A DNA stretch of 7,847 bases. Origin: Actinomycetes bacterium. GTDB taxonomy: Bacteria; Actinomycetota; Actinomycetes; Actinomycetales; Dermatophilaceae. The notes under the pieces were generated by a model that was not told the origin of the DNA, did no database searches, and saw nothing but the letters and a program-made list of their open reading frames with translations. The position numbers and the translations under genes were made by a program. The DNA is taken from the NCBI GenBank assembly GCA_023389095.1, contig JAEWFB010000665.1, positions 1 through 7,847 of the forward strand. The letters are read 5' to 3'. Below are positions 1 through 6,621 of this stretch, in pieces (the stretch's first letter is position 1; every line of letters starts with the position of its first letter).

Positions 1-1313
1 TCGAGGACGAGATCGACCCCAAGGTCCTCGACATGCTCAGCCGCGAGCTGCAGATCAGCGACCGCGAGATCTACCGGCTGCCGACGCCGCTCGACCTGCG
101 GGGCCTGTTCACCATCGCCGACGTCGACCGCAGCGACCTCGAGTTCCCGAAGTTCTTCCCGCGCACCCACCCCGACTTCGCCCCGACCGAGAGCGCCAAG
201 GCCATCGACCTGCTCGCGGCCGTTCGGCAGAAGGACGTCCTCGTCCAGCACCCGTACCACTCGTTCTCGACGTCGGTGCAGGCGTTCATCGAGCAGGCCG
301 CGAACGACCCGAAGGTCCTCGCGATCAAGCAGACGCTCTACCGGACCTCGGGCGACTCCCCCATCATCGACGCCCTCATCGACGCCGCCGAGGCCGGCAA
401 GCAGGTGCTCGCCGTCGTCGAGATCAAGGCCCGCTTCGACGAGGTCAACAACATCAGCTGGGCCCGCAAGCTCGAGGAGGCCGGCGTGCACGTCGTGTAC
501 GGCGTCGTCGGCCTCAAGACCCACGCCAAGCTCTGCCTCGTCGTGCGCCAGGAGTCGGAGGGACTGGTGCGCTACTGCCACATCGGCACCGGCAACTACA
601 ACCCGAAGACCGCCCGCGTGTACGAGGACTTCGGGCTCTTCACCACCGACCCGCAGGTCGGCGAGGACCTCTCGCGCCTGTTCAACCTGCTGTCCGGGTT
701 CGCCCCGCGGAGCAAGTTCAAGCGCCTCCTCGTGGCGCCGCGCACGGTGCGCTCGGGCCTCGTCGACCTCGTCGAGCAGGAGATCGAGATCCACCGCTCG
801 CGTGGCGAGGACGCCCCGGCCGGCCGCATCGTCATCAAGGCGAACGCCATGGTCGACGAGGCCATCATCGACGCGCTCTACCGGGCGAGCATGGCCGGCG
901 TCCGGGTCGACGTGTGGGTCCGCGGCATCTGCGCCCTGCGTCCCGGCGTCGAGGGCCTCTCCGAAACCATCCGGGTCCGGTCGGTGCTCGGCCGTTTCCT
1001 CGAGCACTCCCGGGTCTTCTGGTTCGACCACGGCGGCGACCCGCAGGTCTTCATCGGCAGCGCCGACATGATGCACCGCAACCTCGACCGGCGCGTCGAG
1101 GCCCTGGTCCGCATCACCGACCCGGGGCACGTGCTCGAGCTCGCCGACCTCATCGACCTGGCCTTCGCCGACACCACCTCCCGCTGGGACCTCGGCTCCG
1201 ACGGCCGTTGGGTGCGCCACCACCAGAACGAGGACGGCGAGCCCCTCGACGACCTCCAGGCCACGCTCATCGACCGGCACGACAAGCGTCGACGCAAGGC
1301 GCGGCGACGCTGA
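1..1313 (+). CDS. ppk1: Polyphosphate kinase Ppk1, C-terminal part (5' end outside window)
   Basis: Ppk1 reversibly transfers the terminal phosphate of ATP onto inorganic polyphosphate in the cytoplasm, building the cell's phosphate store. The reading frame is open from base 3, so the first ATG inside the window (33) is internal and the gene begins upstream. About 436 residues are present, against roughly 690–740 for full-length family members. Counting from the Met at 33, the conserved segments are the ARFDE stretch (about 133–137), the KTHAK motif with the probable autophosphorylated histidine H164 (bases 522–524; E. coli H435 equivalent), the HIGTGNYNPKTARVYEDFG block (183–201), and the second active-site histidine H325 in LEHSRV (bases 1005–1007; E. 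coli H592 equivalent). SADMMHRNLDRRVE follows, and the protein ends in a strongly basic arginine/lysine tail. No key residue is missing. mutT1 follows 64 bases later on the same strand. Family identity is very secure; the E. coli residue numbers are from memory. Confidence 0.97.
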   Translation, partial: EDEIDPKVLDMLSRELQISDREIYRLPTPLDLRGLFTIADVDRSDLEFPKFFPRTHPDFAPTESAKAIDLLAAVRQKDVLVQHPYHSFSTSVQAFIEQAANDPKVLAIKQTLYRTSGDSPIIDALIDAAEAGKQVLAVVEIKARFDEVNNISWARKLEEAGVHVVYGVVGLKTHAKLCLVVRQESEGLVRYCHIGTGNYNPKTARVYEDFGLFTTDPQVGEDLSRLFNLLSGFAPRSKFKRLLVAPRTVRSGLVDLVEQEIEIHRSRGEDAPAGRIVIKANAMVDEAIIDALYRASMAGVRVDVWVRGICALRPGVEGLSETIRVRSVLGRFLEHSRVFWFDHGGDPQVFIGSADMMHRNLDRRVEALVRITDPGHVLELADLIDLAFADTTSRWDLGSDGRWVRHHQNEDGEPLDDLQATLIDRHDKRRRKARRR

Positions 1314-1320
1314 CGCCGCT

Positions 1321-1334
1321 CCGGGTCCGCCCGG
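1321..1334 (+). other. Small hairpin between ppk1 and mutT1
   Basis: Eight bases after the ppk1 stop, CCGGG (1321–1325) and CCCGG (1330–1334) can pair around the tetraloop TCCG. The stem is only 5 bp and no T-run follows, so in DNA this GC-rich it may be chance. If real, it could modestly attenuate read-through from ppk1 into mutT1. Confidence 0.2.
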
Positions 1335-1377
1335 TGTCCGCCCCCGTGGGCCCGACGCGTCTGGCAGGCTGACGCGC

Positions 1378-2328
1378 GTGGCCTCCGTGATCCCCGCCGC
1401 CGGCACCCTGCCGTGGCGCCGCGCCGACGGGCGGGTCGAGGTGGCGCTCGTGCACCGGCCCAAGTACGACGACTGGTCCTGGGCCAAGGGCAAGCTCGAC
1501 CCGGGCGAGCAGCCGTGCGTCGCGGCGGTGCGCGAGACGTTCGAGGAGACCGGGCTCGTCGTGCGGCTCGGACCGTCGCTGCCGCCCGCCGAGTACGCGG
1601 TGCTCGACGCGACGGGCGGCCCGGCGACCAAGCAGGTGCACTACTGGGCGGCCGAGGTGACCGGCGGCGACGGGCACCTGCTCCACGAGATCGACGAGGT
1701 GGCCTGGGTCGACGTGCGCACGGCCCACAGCCGGCTCGACTACGCCCGCGACCGTGACCAGCTGCTCGCGCTCGTCCGCCTCGACCGCGCCGCGCAGCTG
1801 GCCACGTGGCCGCTCGCGCTCGTGCGCCACACCAAGGCCCGGCCGCGCAGCCGCTGGAGCTCCGACGACCGCGACCGCCCGCTCGACGCCGTCGGACGGG
1901 CCCAGGCCCTCGACGTCGCGGCCGTCCTCGAGGCCTACGGGGTGCGCCGCGTCGTCAGCTCCTCGAGCGCCCGCTGCATGCAGACCGTCGAGCCGTACGC
2001 GGCGCGGGCCGGCGTGCGGCTGCGCGCCCGTGACTCGCTGTCGGAGGAGGGCTTCGCCGCCGACCCGTCGGGGGCCTGCCGCCAGCTGGACAAGCTGCTG
2101 CGCCAGGCGCAGCCGGCCGCCCTGTGCAGCCACGGCCCCGTGCTGCCCTCGCTCCTCGCGCGCCTCACCGACGTCGTCGACCCGACGAGCCCCGACGCCG
2201 ACCACCTGTCCCAGCACCTCTCGGAGGCCGGCGACAAGGCGATGCACAAGGGCGAGGTGCTCGTCTGCCACGTCGCCGGCTCGGGCCCGGACGCCCGCGT
2301 CGTCGACGTCGAGCGCATCGACACCTGA
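1378..2328 (+). CDS. mutT1: MutT1-type Nudix hydrolase with C-terminal histidine phosphatase domain
   Basis: This 316-residue cytoplasmic protein probably sanitises oxidised nucleotides. Mycobacterial MutT1, of the same length and architecture, hydrolyses 8-oxo-dGTP/8-oxo-GTP to the diphosphate and also acts on diadenosine polyphosphates. The N-terminal half holds a textbook Nudix box at residues 38–60 (G-x5-E-x7-REtFEEtGL), preceded by HRPKYDDWSWAKGK, which closely resembles the mycobacterial protein. The C-terminal half (about 144–300) is a histidine phosphatase domain with the RHTKA motif (R150, H151), the SSSARC segment (195–200) and the second catalytic histidine in SHG (H252). I chose the GTG at 1378 because GGCAGG (1363–1368) lies 9 bases upstream; the next in-frame GTG (1387) is too far from it. 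The 64-base gap after ppk1 suggests one operon, the same order I recall for M. tuberculosis Rv2984–Rv2985. Exact substrate preference is inferred from family, not shown here. Confidence 0.93.
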   Translation: MASVIPAAGTLPWRRADGRVEVALVHRPKYDDWSWAKGKLDPGEQPCVAAVRETFEETGLVVRLGPSLPPAEYAVLDATGGPATKQVHYWAAEVTGGDGHLLHEIDEVAWVDVRTAHSRLDYARDRDQLLALVRLDRAAQLATWPLALVRHTKARPRSRWSSDDRDRPLDAVGRAQALDVAAVLEAYGVRRVVSSSSARCMQTVEPYAARAGVRLRARDSLSEEGFAADPSGACRQLDKLLRQAQPAALCSHGPVLPSLLARLTDVVDPTSPDADHLSQHLSEAGDKAMHKGEVLVCHVAGSGPDARVVDVERIDT

Positions 2329-2345
2329 GGCCGGCCCCCGCGGCC
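2329..2345 (+). terminator. Weak hairpin directly after mutT1 stop
   Basis: GGCCG (2329–2333) and CGGCC (2341–2345) can pair around a 7-base C-rich loop, beginning at the base after the mutT1 stop codon. There is no T-tract. It sits where a terminator of the ppk1–mutT1 unit would be expected, but a 5-bp stem in this base composition is weak evidence. Confidence 0.3.
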
Positions 2346-2467
2346 GTCACAGGCCGACGCCACGTGACGCCGAGCCCCCGCCCGGCGTCCGCCGAACCCT
2401 CCATCGTCCGCGGGTGCGTGCCGGACCGCATCCCGAGGCGACCACACCCCCCAAGACGTCGCTCCCC

Positions 2468-2485
2468 GTTCACCCGGAGTTAACC
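2468..2485 (+). promoter_or_regulatory. PHO-box-like direct repeat upstream of pstS
   Basis: GTTCACC (2468–2474) and GTTAACC (2479–2485) are two 7-base units spaced exactly 11 bases start to start. This is the spacing and core sequence of the PHO-box direct-repeat units bound by the response regulator PhoP in Streptomyces (GTTCACC-type units). The second unit differs from the first by one base. Units at the neighbouring 11-base steps (2457 and 2490) are poor matches, so I see only a two-unit core. A further ATTCACC at 2540–2546 is out of phase. The site lies 120–137 bases upstream of the pstS start, suggesting phosphate-starvation activation of the pst operon. The regulator's identity (PhoP or RegX3 type) is inferred. 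Confidence 0.7.
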
Positions 2486-2515
2486 GGACGTGGGGGAACG
2501 GACACCCTGCCGACC

Positions 2516-2521
2516 TACCTT
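2516..2521 (+). promoter_or_regulatory. Possible -10 element of the pstS promoter
   Basis: TACCTT has the TAnnnT pattern of actinobacterial -10 elements and lies 30 bases after the last PHO-box unit and 83 bases before the pstS start. No clear -35 is visible at the matching distance, as is common for activator-dependent promoters. The transcription start would fall near 2528, giving a leader of about 75 bases. This is a pattern match only. Confidence 0.25.
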
Positions 2522-2588
2522 CGCGGTGGATGAAACGTCATTCACCGTCGGACGGCAGCGCCCGCCCGGCCCCAAAGACCGTCCCATC

Positions 2589-2595
2589 GAGAGGG
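2589..2595 (+). promoter_or_regulatory. Ribosome binding site that fixes the pstS start at GTG 2605
   Basis: GAGAGGG ends 9 bases before the GTG at 2605. This supports that GTG over the in-frame ATG at 2530, which lacks a comparable site and would put 25 polar residues ahead of the signal peptide. Confidence 0.75.
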
Positions 2596-2604
2596 AACAC
2601 ACTC

Positions 2605-3732
2605 GTGTCTGTTTCGCGTATCAGCGCCCTCGGCGCCATCGCCCTGTCCGGGGCCCTTGCGCTCTCGGCCTGCGCGTCCGAGAACAACGGTGCCGCTCCC
2701 GGCGCCGGCTCGACCGGCGCCGCCGGCGCGACCACCGCGGCCGGCGACTGCTTCAGCGGCGACCTCAAGGCCGAGGGTTCCACGGCCCAGAAGAACGCCA
2801 TCGACGAGGCCATCAAGGCGTTCCAGAACGCCTGCGCCGACGCCAACGTCGACTACCAGGGCACCGGGTCCGGCGCCGGCATCAAGCAGTTCATCGCCAA
2901 GCAGGTCGACTTCGCCGGCTCCGACTCGGCCCTCAAGACCGTCGCGACCGACGGGGTCGTCGAGGCCGACGCGGCCAAGCAGGCGTGCGGCTCCGAGGCC
3001 TGGAACCTGCCGATGGTCACCGGCCCGATCGCGATCGCCTACAACGTCAAGGGCGTCGGCAAGCTCGTCCTCAACGCCGACGTCGCCGCGAAGATCTTCG
3101 ACGGCAAGATCACGACGTGGAACGACCCGGCCATCGCCGCCCTCAACAAGGGCGTCACCCTCCCCGCCACGCCGATCAAGGTGTACTTCCGCTCCGACGA
3201 GTCGGGCACGACGGAGAACTTCACCAAGTACCTCAAGGCCGCTGCTCCCGAGGCCTGGAGCCACGACCCGGGCAAGAAGTGGACCGGCAAGGGCGAGGGC
3301 AAGGAGAAGTCGGCCGGTGTCGCCACCGCGACGAAGGGCCAGGACGGCGCCATCACGTACGTCGAGCTGTCCTACGCCCAGCAGAACCAGCTGCCGATGG
3401 CCCAGATCGACACCGGCGCCGGCCCCGTGGAGCTGACCGCCGAGTCGGCCGGCAAGACCATCGCCACGGCCAAGCAGACCGGTACCGGCAACAACCTCGC
3501 GCTCAAGATCGACTACGCGACCAAGGAGGCCGGGGCCTACCCGATCGTCCTCGTCACGTACGAGGTCGTCTGCTCGAAGTACGCCGACGCCGAGACGGGC
3601 AAGAAGGTCAAGGCGTTCCTCAAGACGTTCGCCTCCGACGCGGTCCAGCAGAGCCTCCAGGCGAAGGGCTACGCCCCGCTGCCCGCCGAGGTCGCGACCA
3701 AGGTCAAGACGGCCGTCGACGCCATCTCCTGA
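2605..3732 (+). CDS. pstS: PstS, phosphate-binding lipoprotein of the Pst ABC transporter
   Basis: PstS binds inorganic phosphate with high affinity at the outer face of the membrane and delivers it to PstC/PstA. From GTG 2605 the product is 375 residues. It has a short basic start, a hydrophobic segment (about 8–20) and a lipobox L-S-A-C with the lipidated cysteine at C23, so it is a membrane-anchored lipoprotein. A Gly/Ala/Thr/Ser-rich linker (24–47) follows. The phosphate-binding signatures are visible: EGSTAQ (57–62), the AGSDSAL loop with D107 (104–110), and RSDESGTT (196–203), which corresponds to the Arg/Ser/Gly/Thr ligands of E. coli PstS. Four cysteines after the lipid cysteine (C49, C77, C128, C323) could form disulfides. 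The start choice rests on the ribosome site at 2589–2595 and the signal peptide. It is the first gene of the pst operon, behind a PHO-box-like site, and is followed by a strong hairpin. Confidence 0.96.
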   Translation: MSVSRISALGAIALSGALALSACASENNGAAPGAGSTGAAGATTAAGDCFSGDLKAEGSTAQKNAIDEAIKAFQNACADANVDYQGTGSGAGIKQFIAKQVDFAGSDSALKTVATDGVVEADAAKQACGSEAWNLPMVTGPIAIAYNVKGVGKLVLNADVAAKIFDGKITTWNDPAIAALNKGVTLPATPIKVYFRSDESGTTENFTKYLKAAAPEAWSHDPGKKWTGKGEGKEKSAGVATATKGQDGAITYVELSYAQQNQLPMAQIDTGAGPVELTAESAGKTIATAKQTGTGNNLALKIDYATKEAGAYPIVLVTYEVVCSKYADAETGKKVKAFLKTFASDAVQQSLQAKGYAPLPAEVATKVKTAVDAIS

Positions 3733-3746
3733 CCCACCGCACCGCA

Positions 3747-3780
3747 CAGGGGCGGACGCCGGAATCGGCGTCCGCCCCTG
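3747..3780 (+). terminator. Strong hairpin between pstS and pstC (attenuator or mRNA-stabilising)
   Basis: A perfect 15-bp inverted repeat (3747–3761 with 3766–3780) closes on the tetraloop GAAT, starting 14 bases after the pstS stop. It is GC-rich but has no following T-run, and pstCAB continue on the same strand. The likeliest role is partial termination or 3'-end protection of a pstS-only transcript, giving more PstS than channel subunits. Its role is inferred; the fold itself is plain from the sequence. Confidence 0.8.
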
Positions 3781-3821
3781 CACCGGTTGACTGACTGCAC
3801 CACCCGATAGACCCCGAGAGC

Positions 3822-3828
3822 AGGAAGG
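3822..3828 (+). promoter_or_regulatory. Ribosome binding site of pstC
   Basis: AGGAAGG lies 6 bases before the pstC ATG. It is embedded in CAGGAAGGCC, which recurs identically before pstA. Confidence 0.8.
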
Positions 3829-3834
3829 CCCCAC

Positions 3835-4842
3835 ATGTCGAGCGTGACGGGCGTATCCGCCACAGACGAGATGCCAGGCCCCGACGGCCGGGCCCCCCTC
3901 GAGGCCGACCGCGCCTCCACCGGACGCGTCGGCGACCGCCTCTTCGGCGGCGCCGCGAGGGCGTCCGGCTTCCTCGTCATCGCCATCGTGACCCTCATCG
4001 CGGTGTTCCTCGTCGTCCAGGCCGTCCCGGCCCTGGTCAACAACAACGCGAGCTTCCTGACGAGCCGCGTCTGGGCGCCGGGCGGCGACAAGCCCGCCTT
4101 CGGCATCCTCGAGTTCCTCTGGACCACGGTCGCCGCCTCGACGATCGCGATGTGCATCGCGGTGCCCGTCGGCGTGGCCGTGGCCCTGTTCCTGACGCAG
4201 TACTCGCCGGCCTGGCTGCGCCGGCCCGCGGCGACGCTCGTCGACCTGCTGGCCGCGGTGCCCTCGATCGTCTACGGCCTCTGGGGCCTCATCGTGTTCT
4301 TCCCGGTGTGGAAGCCCGTGCAGACGTGGGTCGAGTCCACCCTCGGCTGGTTCCCCCTGCTCGCGCCGACCGGCATCTCCGGCGGCACGATCTTCTTCAT
4401 CGGCATCGTCCTGTCGATCATGGTCCTGCCCATCGTCACGGCGCTCTCGCGCGAGGTCTTCGACCAGACGCCGGTCACGCACAAGGAGGGCGCCCTCGCC
4501 CTCGGCGCGACGCAGTGGGAGATGATCCGCACCGCGGTGCTGCCCTTCGGGCGCCCCGGCGTCATCTCCGCCGCGATGCTGGCGCTGGGTCGGGCCCTCG
4601 GCGAGACCATCGCCGTGACGTTCCTCGTGTCCGCCCTCGCCGACGGCACCGACTGGACCTTCTCGCTGTTCAACGGCGGCGAGACCTTCGCCTCGAAGAT
4701 CGCCAACAACGCCGCCGAGTTCAGCAACCCGAGCAAGACCGGGGCCTACATCGCCGCGGGTCTGGTGCTGTTCGTGCTGACCTTCATCGTCAACAGCATC
4801 GCCCGCGTCGTCATCGAGCGCAGGAAGGCCTTCAGCGAATGA
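3835..4842 (+). CDS. pstC: PstC, phosphate ABC transporter permease
   Basis: PstC forms, with PstA, the transmembrane channel for phosphate. The product is 335 residues, normal for the family. A polar N-terminal tail of about 42 residues precedes six probable membrane segments at roughly 44–66, 92–121, 133–158, 173–193, 238–262 and 305–325. The cytoplasmic coupling loop that contacts PstB is visible as HKEGALALGATQWEMIRTAV (216–235), an EAA-type permease motif, followed by LGRALGETIAVTFL, typical of PstC. The ATG at 3835 has a strong ribosome site at 3822–3828. The stop overlaps the pstA start as ATGA, so translation of the two channel subunits is probably coupled. The hairpin at 3747–3780 separates it from pstS. 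Confidence 0.96.
   Translation: MSSVTGVSATDEMPGPDGRAPLEADRASTGRVGDRLFGGAARASGFLVIAIVTLIAVFLVVQAVPALVNNNASFLTSRVWAPGGDKPAFGILEFLWTTVAASTIAMCIAVPVGVAVALFLTQYSPAWLRRPAATLVDLLAAVPSIVYGLWGLIVFFPVWKPVQTWVESTLGWFPLLAPTGISGGTIFFIGIVLSIMVLPIVTALSREVFDQTPVTHKEGALALGATQWEMIRTAVLPFGRPGVISAAMLALGRALGETIAVTFLVSALADGTDWTFSLFNGGETFASKIANNAAEFSNPSKTGAYIAAGLVLFVLTFIVNSIARVVIERRKAFSE
4822..4828 (+). promoter_or_regulatory. Ribosome binding site of pstA, inside the pstC coding region
   Basis: AGGAAGG lies 10 bases before the pstA ATG, within the last codons of pstC (Arg-Lys-Ala). The surrounding CAGGAAGGCC is identical to the sequence before pstC. Confidence 0.65.
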
Positions 4843-5798
4843 GCACGGTGACCGAGAACCTCGGCCCCGCCGACGGCACCACGACCGACACCACCCCGCC
4901 GGGGGGCAAGCGCGGCCGCGAGGCCCTGCGCGAGATGAGCAACCCGCACCGGGCCCGCGCCGTCAAGGACGTGGTGGCCCGTGTCGTCATGTGGGGCGCG
5001 TTCCTGCTCGCCATGGTGCCCCTCGTCTGGATCCTCGGCACCGTCGTCATCAAGGGCGCCCACATGCTCACCACGTCGGTGTGGTGGACGGGCAACCAGC
5101 GCAACATCAACACCGACGACGTCGGCGGCGGCGCGCGTCACGCCATCGAGGGCACCCTCGAGATGGTGGGCTTCACCGCGCTCATCGCCGTGCCGATCGG
5201 CATCCTCACCGCCGTGTACCTCGTCGAGTACGGCCGCGGCTGGTTCGCCCGCACCATCAGCTTCACCGTCGACATCCTCTCGGGCATCCCCTCGATCGTG
5301 GCGGCGCTGTTCATCTACGCCGTGTGGGTCACGACCTTCGGGATCGACCGCTCGGGCGTCGCCGCGTCGCTCGCCCTCGTGCTGCTCATGATCCCCGTCG
5401 TCGTGCGCTCCACCGAGGAGATGCTCAAGCTCGTCCCGAACGAGCTGCGCGAGGCGTCGTACGCGCTCGGCGTGCCGAAGTGGGTCACCGTCGTGCGGGT
5501 CGTGCTGCGCACCGCGTTCTCCGGCATCATCACGGGCGTCCTGCTCGGTGTCGCCCGCGTCATGGGCGAGACGGCCCCGCTGCTGATCCTCGCCCCGTAC
5601 ACCAAGAACTTCCAGCGCGACCTGTTCAACGGCAACTTCCCCACCCTGCCCATGATGATCAACCAGGACCGCAGCGACCTCGCCCTCGCCCCCGCCGCCG
5701 AGCGCATGTGGGGGACGGCCCTGACGCTGATCCTGCTGGTGCTGATGCTCAACGTCATCGGCCGGCTCATCGCGCACTTCGGCTCGGTCAAGAAGTAA
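4839..5798 (+). CDS. pstA: PstA, phosphate ABC transporter permease
   Basis: PstA is the second channel subunit of the Pst transporter. The product is 319 residues with a polar N-terminal tail of about 45 residues rich in Thr, Gly and Arg. Six probable membrane segments lie at roughly 49–72, 108–130, 139–167, 173–192, 226–246 and 290–313. The segment DILSGIPSIVAALFIY (145–160) is typical of PstA. The coupling loop toward PstB is NELREASYALGVPKWVTVVR (201–220), an EAA-type motif, followed by GVARVMGETAPLL. The ATG at 4839 overlaps the pstC stop by four bases (ATGA), and the ribosome site lies within pstC. A much longer open frame runs upstream of this ATG in the same frame, but it shadows pstC and does not belong to the protein. 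pstB begins 21 bases after the TAA stop. Confidence 0.96.
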   Translation: MSTVTENLGPADGTTTDTTPPGGKRGREALREMSNPHRARAVKDVVARVVMWGAFLLAMVPLVWILGTVVIKGAHMLTTSVWWTGNQRNINTDDVGGGARHAIEGTLEMVGFTALIAVPIGILTAVYLVEYGRGWFARTISFTVDILSGIPSIVAALFIYAVWVTTFGIDRSGVAASLALVLLMIPVVVRSTEEMLKLVPNELREASYALGVPKWVTVVRVVLRTAFSGIITGVLLGVARVMGETAPLLILAPYTKNFQRDLFNGNFPTLPMMINQDRSDLALAPAAERMWGTALTLILLVLMLNVIGRLIAHFGSVKK

Positions 5799-5802
5799 AG
5801 AG

Positions 5803-5834
5803 AAAGCGAATCCCCTGACATGGCAAAGCGAATC
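5803..5834 (+). repeat. 10-base direct repeat straddling the pstB start
   Basis: AAAGCGAATC occurs at 5803–5812 and again at 5825–5834, 22 bases apart start to start, with the pstB ATG (5820) between them. The second copy encodes Lys-Arg-Ile of PstB. The A-rich stretch AAGAGAAAG (5798–5806) is the only purine run near a ribosome-site position, but it ends 13 bases from the ATG, which is longer than usual. The repeat may be chance or may mark a small duplication. Confidence 0.5.
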
Positions 5835-6596
5835 GACGTCAGCGACCTCAACGTCTACTACGGCGGCTTCAAGGCCGTCGAGGGCGTCTCGATGACGGTC
5901 GAGCCCCGGTCCGTCACGGCGTTCATCGGCCCGTCCGGCTGCGGCAAGTCGACCTTCCTGCGCACCCTCAACCGGATGCACGAGGTGATCCCCGGCGGAC
6001 GCGTCGAGGGCAAGGTCATGCTCGACGACCAGGACCTCTACGCACCGGCGATGGACCCCGTCGCGGTCCGCCGCACCGTCGGCATGGTCTTCCAGCGCCC
6101 CAACCCGTTCCCGACGATGTCGATCTACGACAACGTCGCGGCGGGTCTGCGCCTCAACGGCGTCCGGAACAAGAAGACCCTCGACGGCATCGTCGAGAGC
6201 TCGCTCAAGGGCGCCAACCTCTGGAACGAGGTCAAGGACCGCCTCGGCAAGCCCGGTGCCGGCCTGTCCGGCGGCCAGCAGCAGCGCCTCTGCATCGCCC
6301 GTGCGATCGCCGTGCAGCCGCAGGTGCTGCTCATGGACGAGCCGTGCTCGGCGCTCGACCCGATCTCGACGCTCGCCATCGAGGACCTCATCAACGACCT
6401 CAAGAGCGACTACACGATCGTCATCGTCACGCACAACATGCAGCAGGCGGCCCGCGTCTCGGACCGCACCGCCTTCTTCAACCTCAAGGCGACGGGCGAG
6501 CCGGGCCGGCTCATCGAGATCGACGACACGACCCGGATCTTCAACAACCCGACCGAGCAGGCCACCGAGGACTACATCTCCGGCCGCTTCGGCTGA
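5820..6596 (+). CDS. pstB: PstB, phosphate ABC transporter ATP-binding protein
   Basis: PstB is the cytoplasmic ATPase that drives phosphate import through PstC/PstA. The product is 258 residues, the family's usual length, with all nucleotide-binding elements intact. These are Walker A GPSGCGKST (37–45), the Q-loop glutamine Q92 in FQRPNPFP, the ABC signature LSGGQQQR (149–156), Walker B VLLMDEP with D173 and catalytic E174, the D-loop SALD (177–180), and the switch histidine H205 in VTHNMQQA. The FQRPNPFPTMSIYDN segment and MDEPCSALDPIST are characteristic of PstB rather than of other ABC ATPases. It is the last gene of the pst operon here. Its ribosome site is weak, with A-rich sequence 13 bases upstream of the ATG and a 10-base repeat around the start. 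phoU, which follows pstB in enterobacteria, is absent. Confidence 0.98.
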   Translation: MAKRIDVSDLNVYYGGFKAVEGVSMTVEPRSVTAFIGPSGCGKSTFLRTLNRMHEVIPGGRVEGKVMLDDQDLYAPAMDPVAVRRTVGMVFQRPNPFPTMSIYDNVAAGLRLNGVRNKKTLDGIVESSLKGANLWNEVKDRLGKPGAGLSGGQQQRLCIARAIAVQPQVLLMDEPCSALDPISTLAIEDLINDLKSDYTIVIVTHNMQQAARVSDRTAFFNLKATGEPGRLIEIDDTTRIFNNPTEQATEDYISGRFG

Positions 6597-6599
6597 GCC

Positions 6600-6615
6600 G
6601 CGTGCTCCCGCACGC
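6600..6615 (+). terminator. Small hairpin just after pstB
   Basis: GCGTGC (6600–6605) and GCACGC (6610–6615) pair around the loop TCCC, starting four bases after the pstB stop. The stem is 6 bp with no T-run. It may act with the much larger hairpin that follows to end pst transcripts. Confidence 0.4.
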
Positions 6616-6621
6616 CAGAAA

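Noticed and set aside
1267..2271. Minus-strand frame opposite mutT1
   Set aside because: It is a codon-bias shadow: the plus strand holds an intact Nudix box and phosphatase motifs over the same bases.
2545..2555. Short palindrome CCGTC-G-GACGG in the pstS leader
   Set aside because: It is an 11-base palindrome with a one-base centre, too short to be distinguished from chance in this base composition and not a viable RNA hairpin.
2530..2604. In-frame ATG at 2530 as an earlier pstS start
   Set aside because: It would place 25 polar and basic residues before the lipoprotein signal peptide and has no good ribosome site, whereas GTG 2605 has GAGAGGG at 9 bases and begins the signal peptide directly.
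3787..3813. Possible internal promoter before pstC (TTGACT, then TAGACC)
   Set aside because: The spacer is only 15 bases and the -10 match is poor. It sits just after the hairpin, so it is not impossible, but not supported well enough to list.
2542..4482. Very long minus-strand frame opposite pstS and pstC
   Set aside because: The product is rich in Arg, Gly, Asp and Leu with no recognisable domain, as expected opposite high-GC coding sequence with a strong third-position bias. The same applies to the minus-strand frame at 4746–6632.
4152..4838. Long open frame joined in frame to the front of pstA
   Set aside because: Its translation here is arginine/alanine/proline-rich low-complexity text that shadows pstC in another frame. 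The ATGA overlap at 4839 is the proper pstA start.
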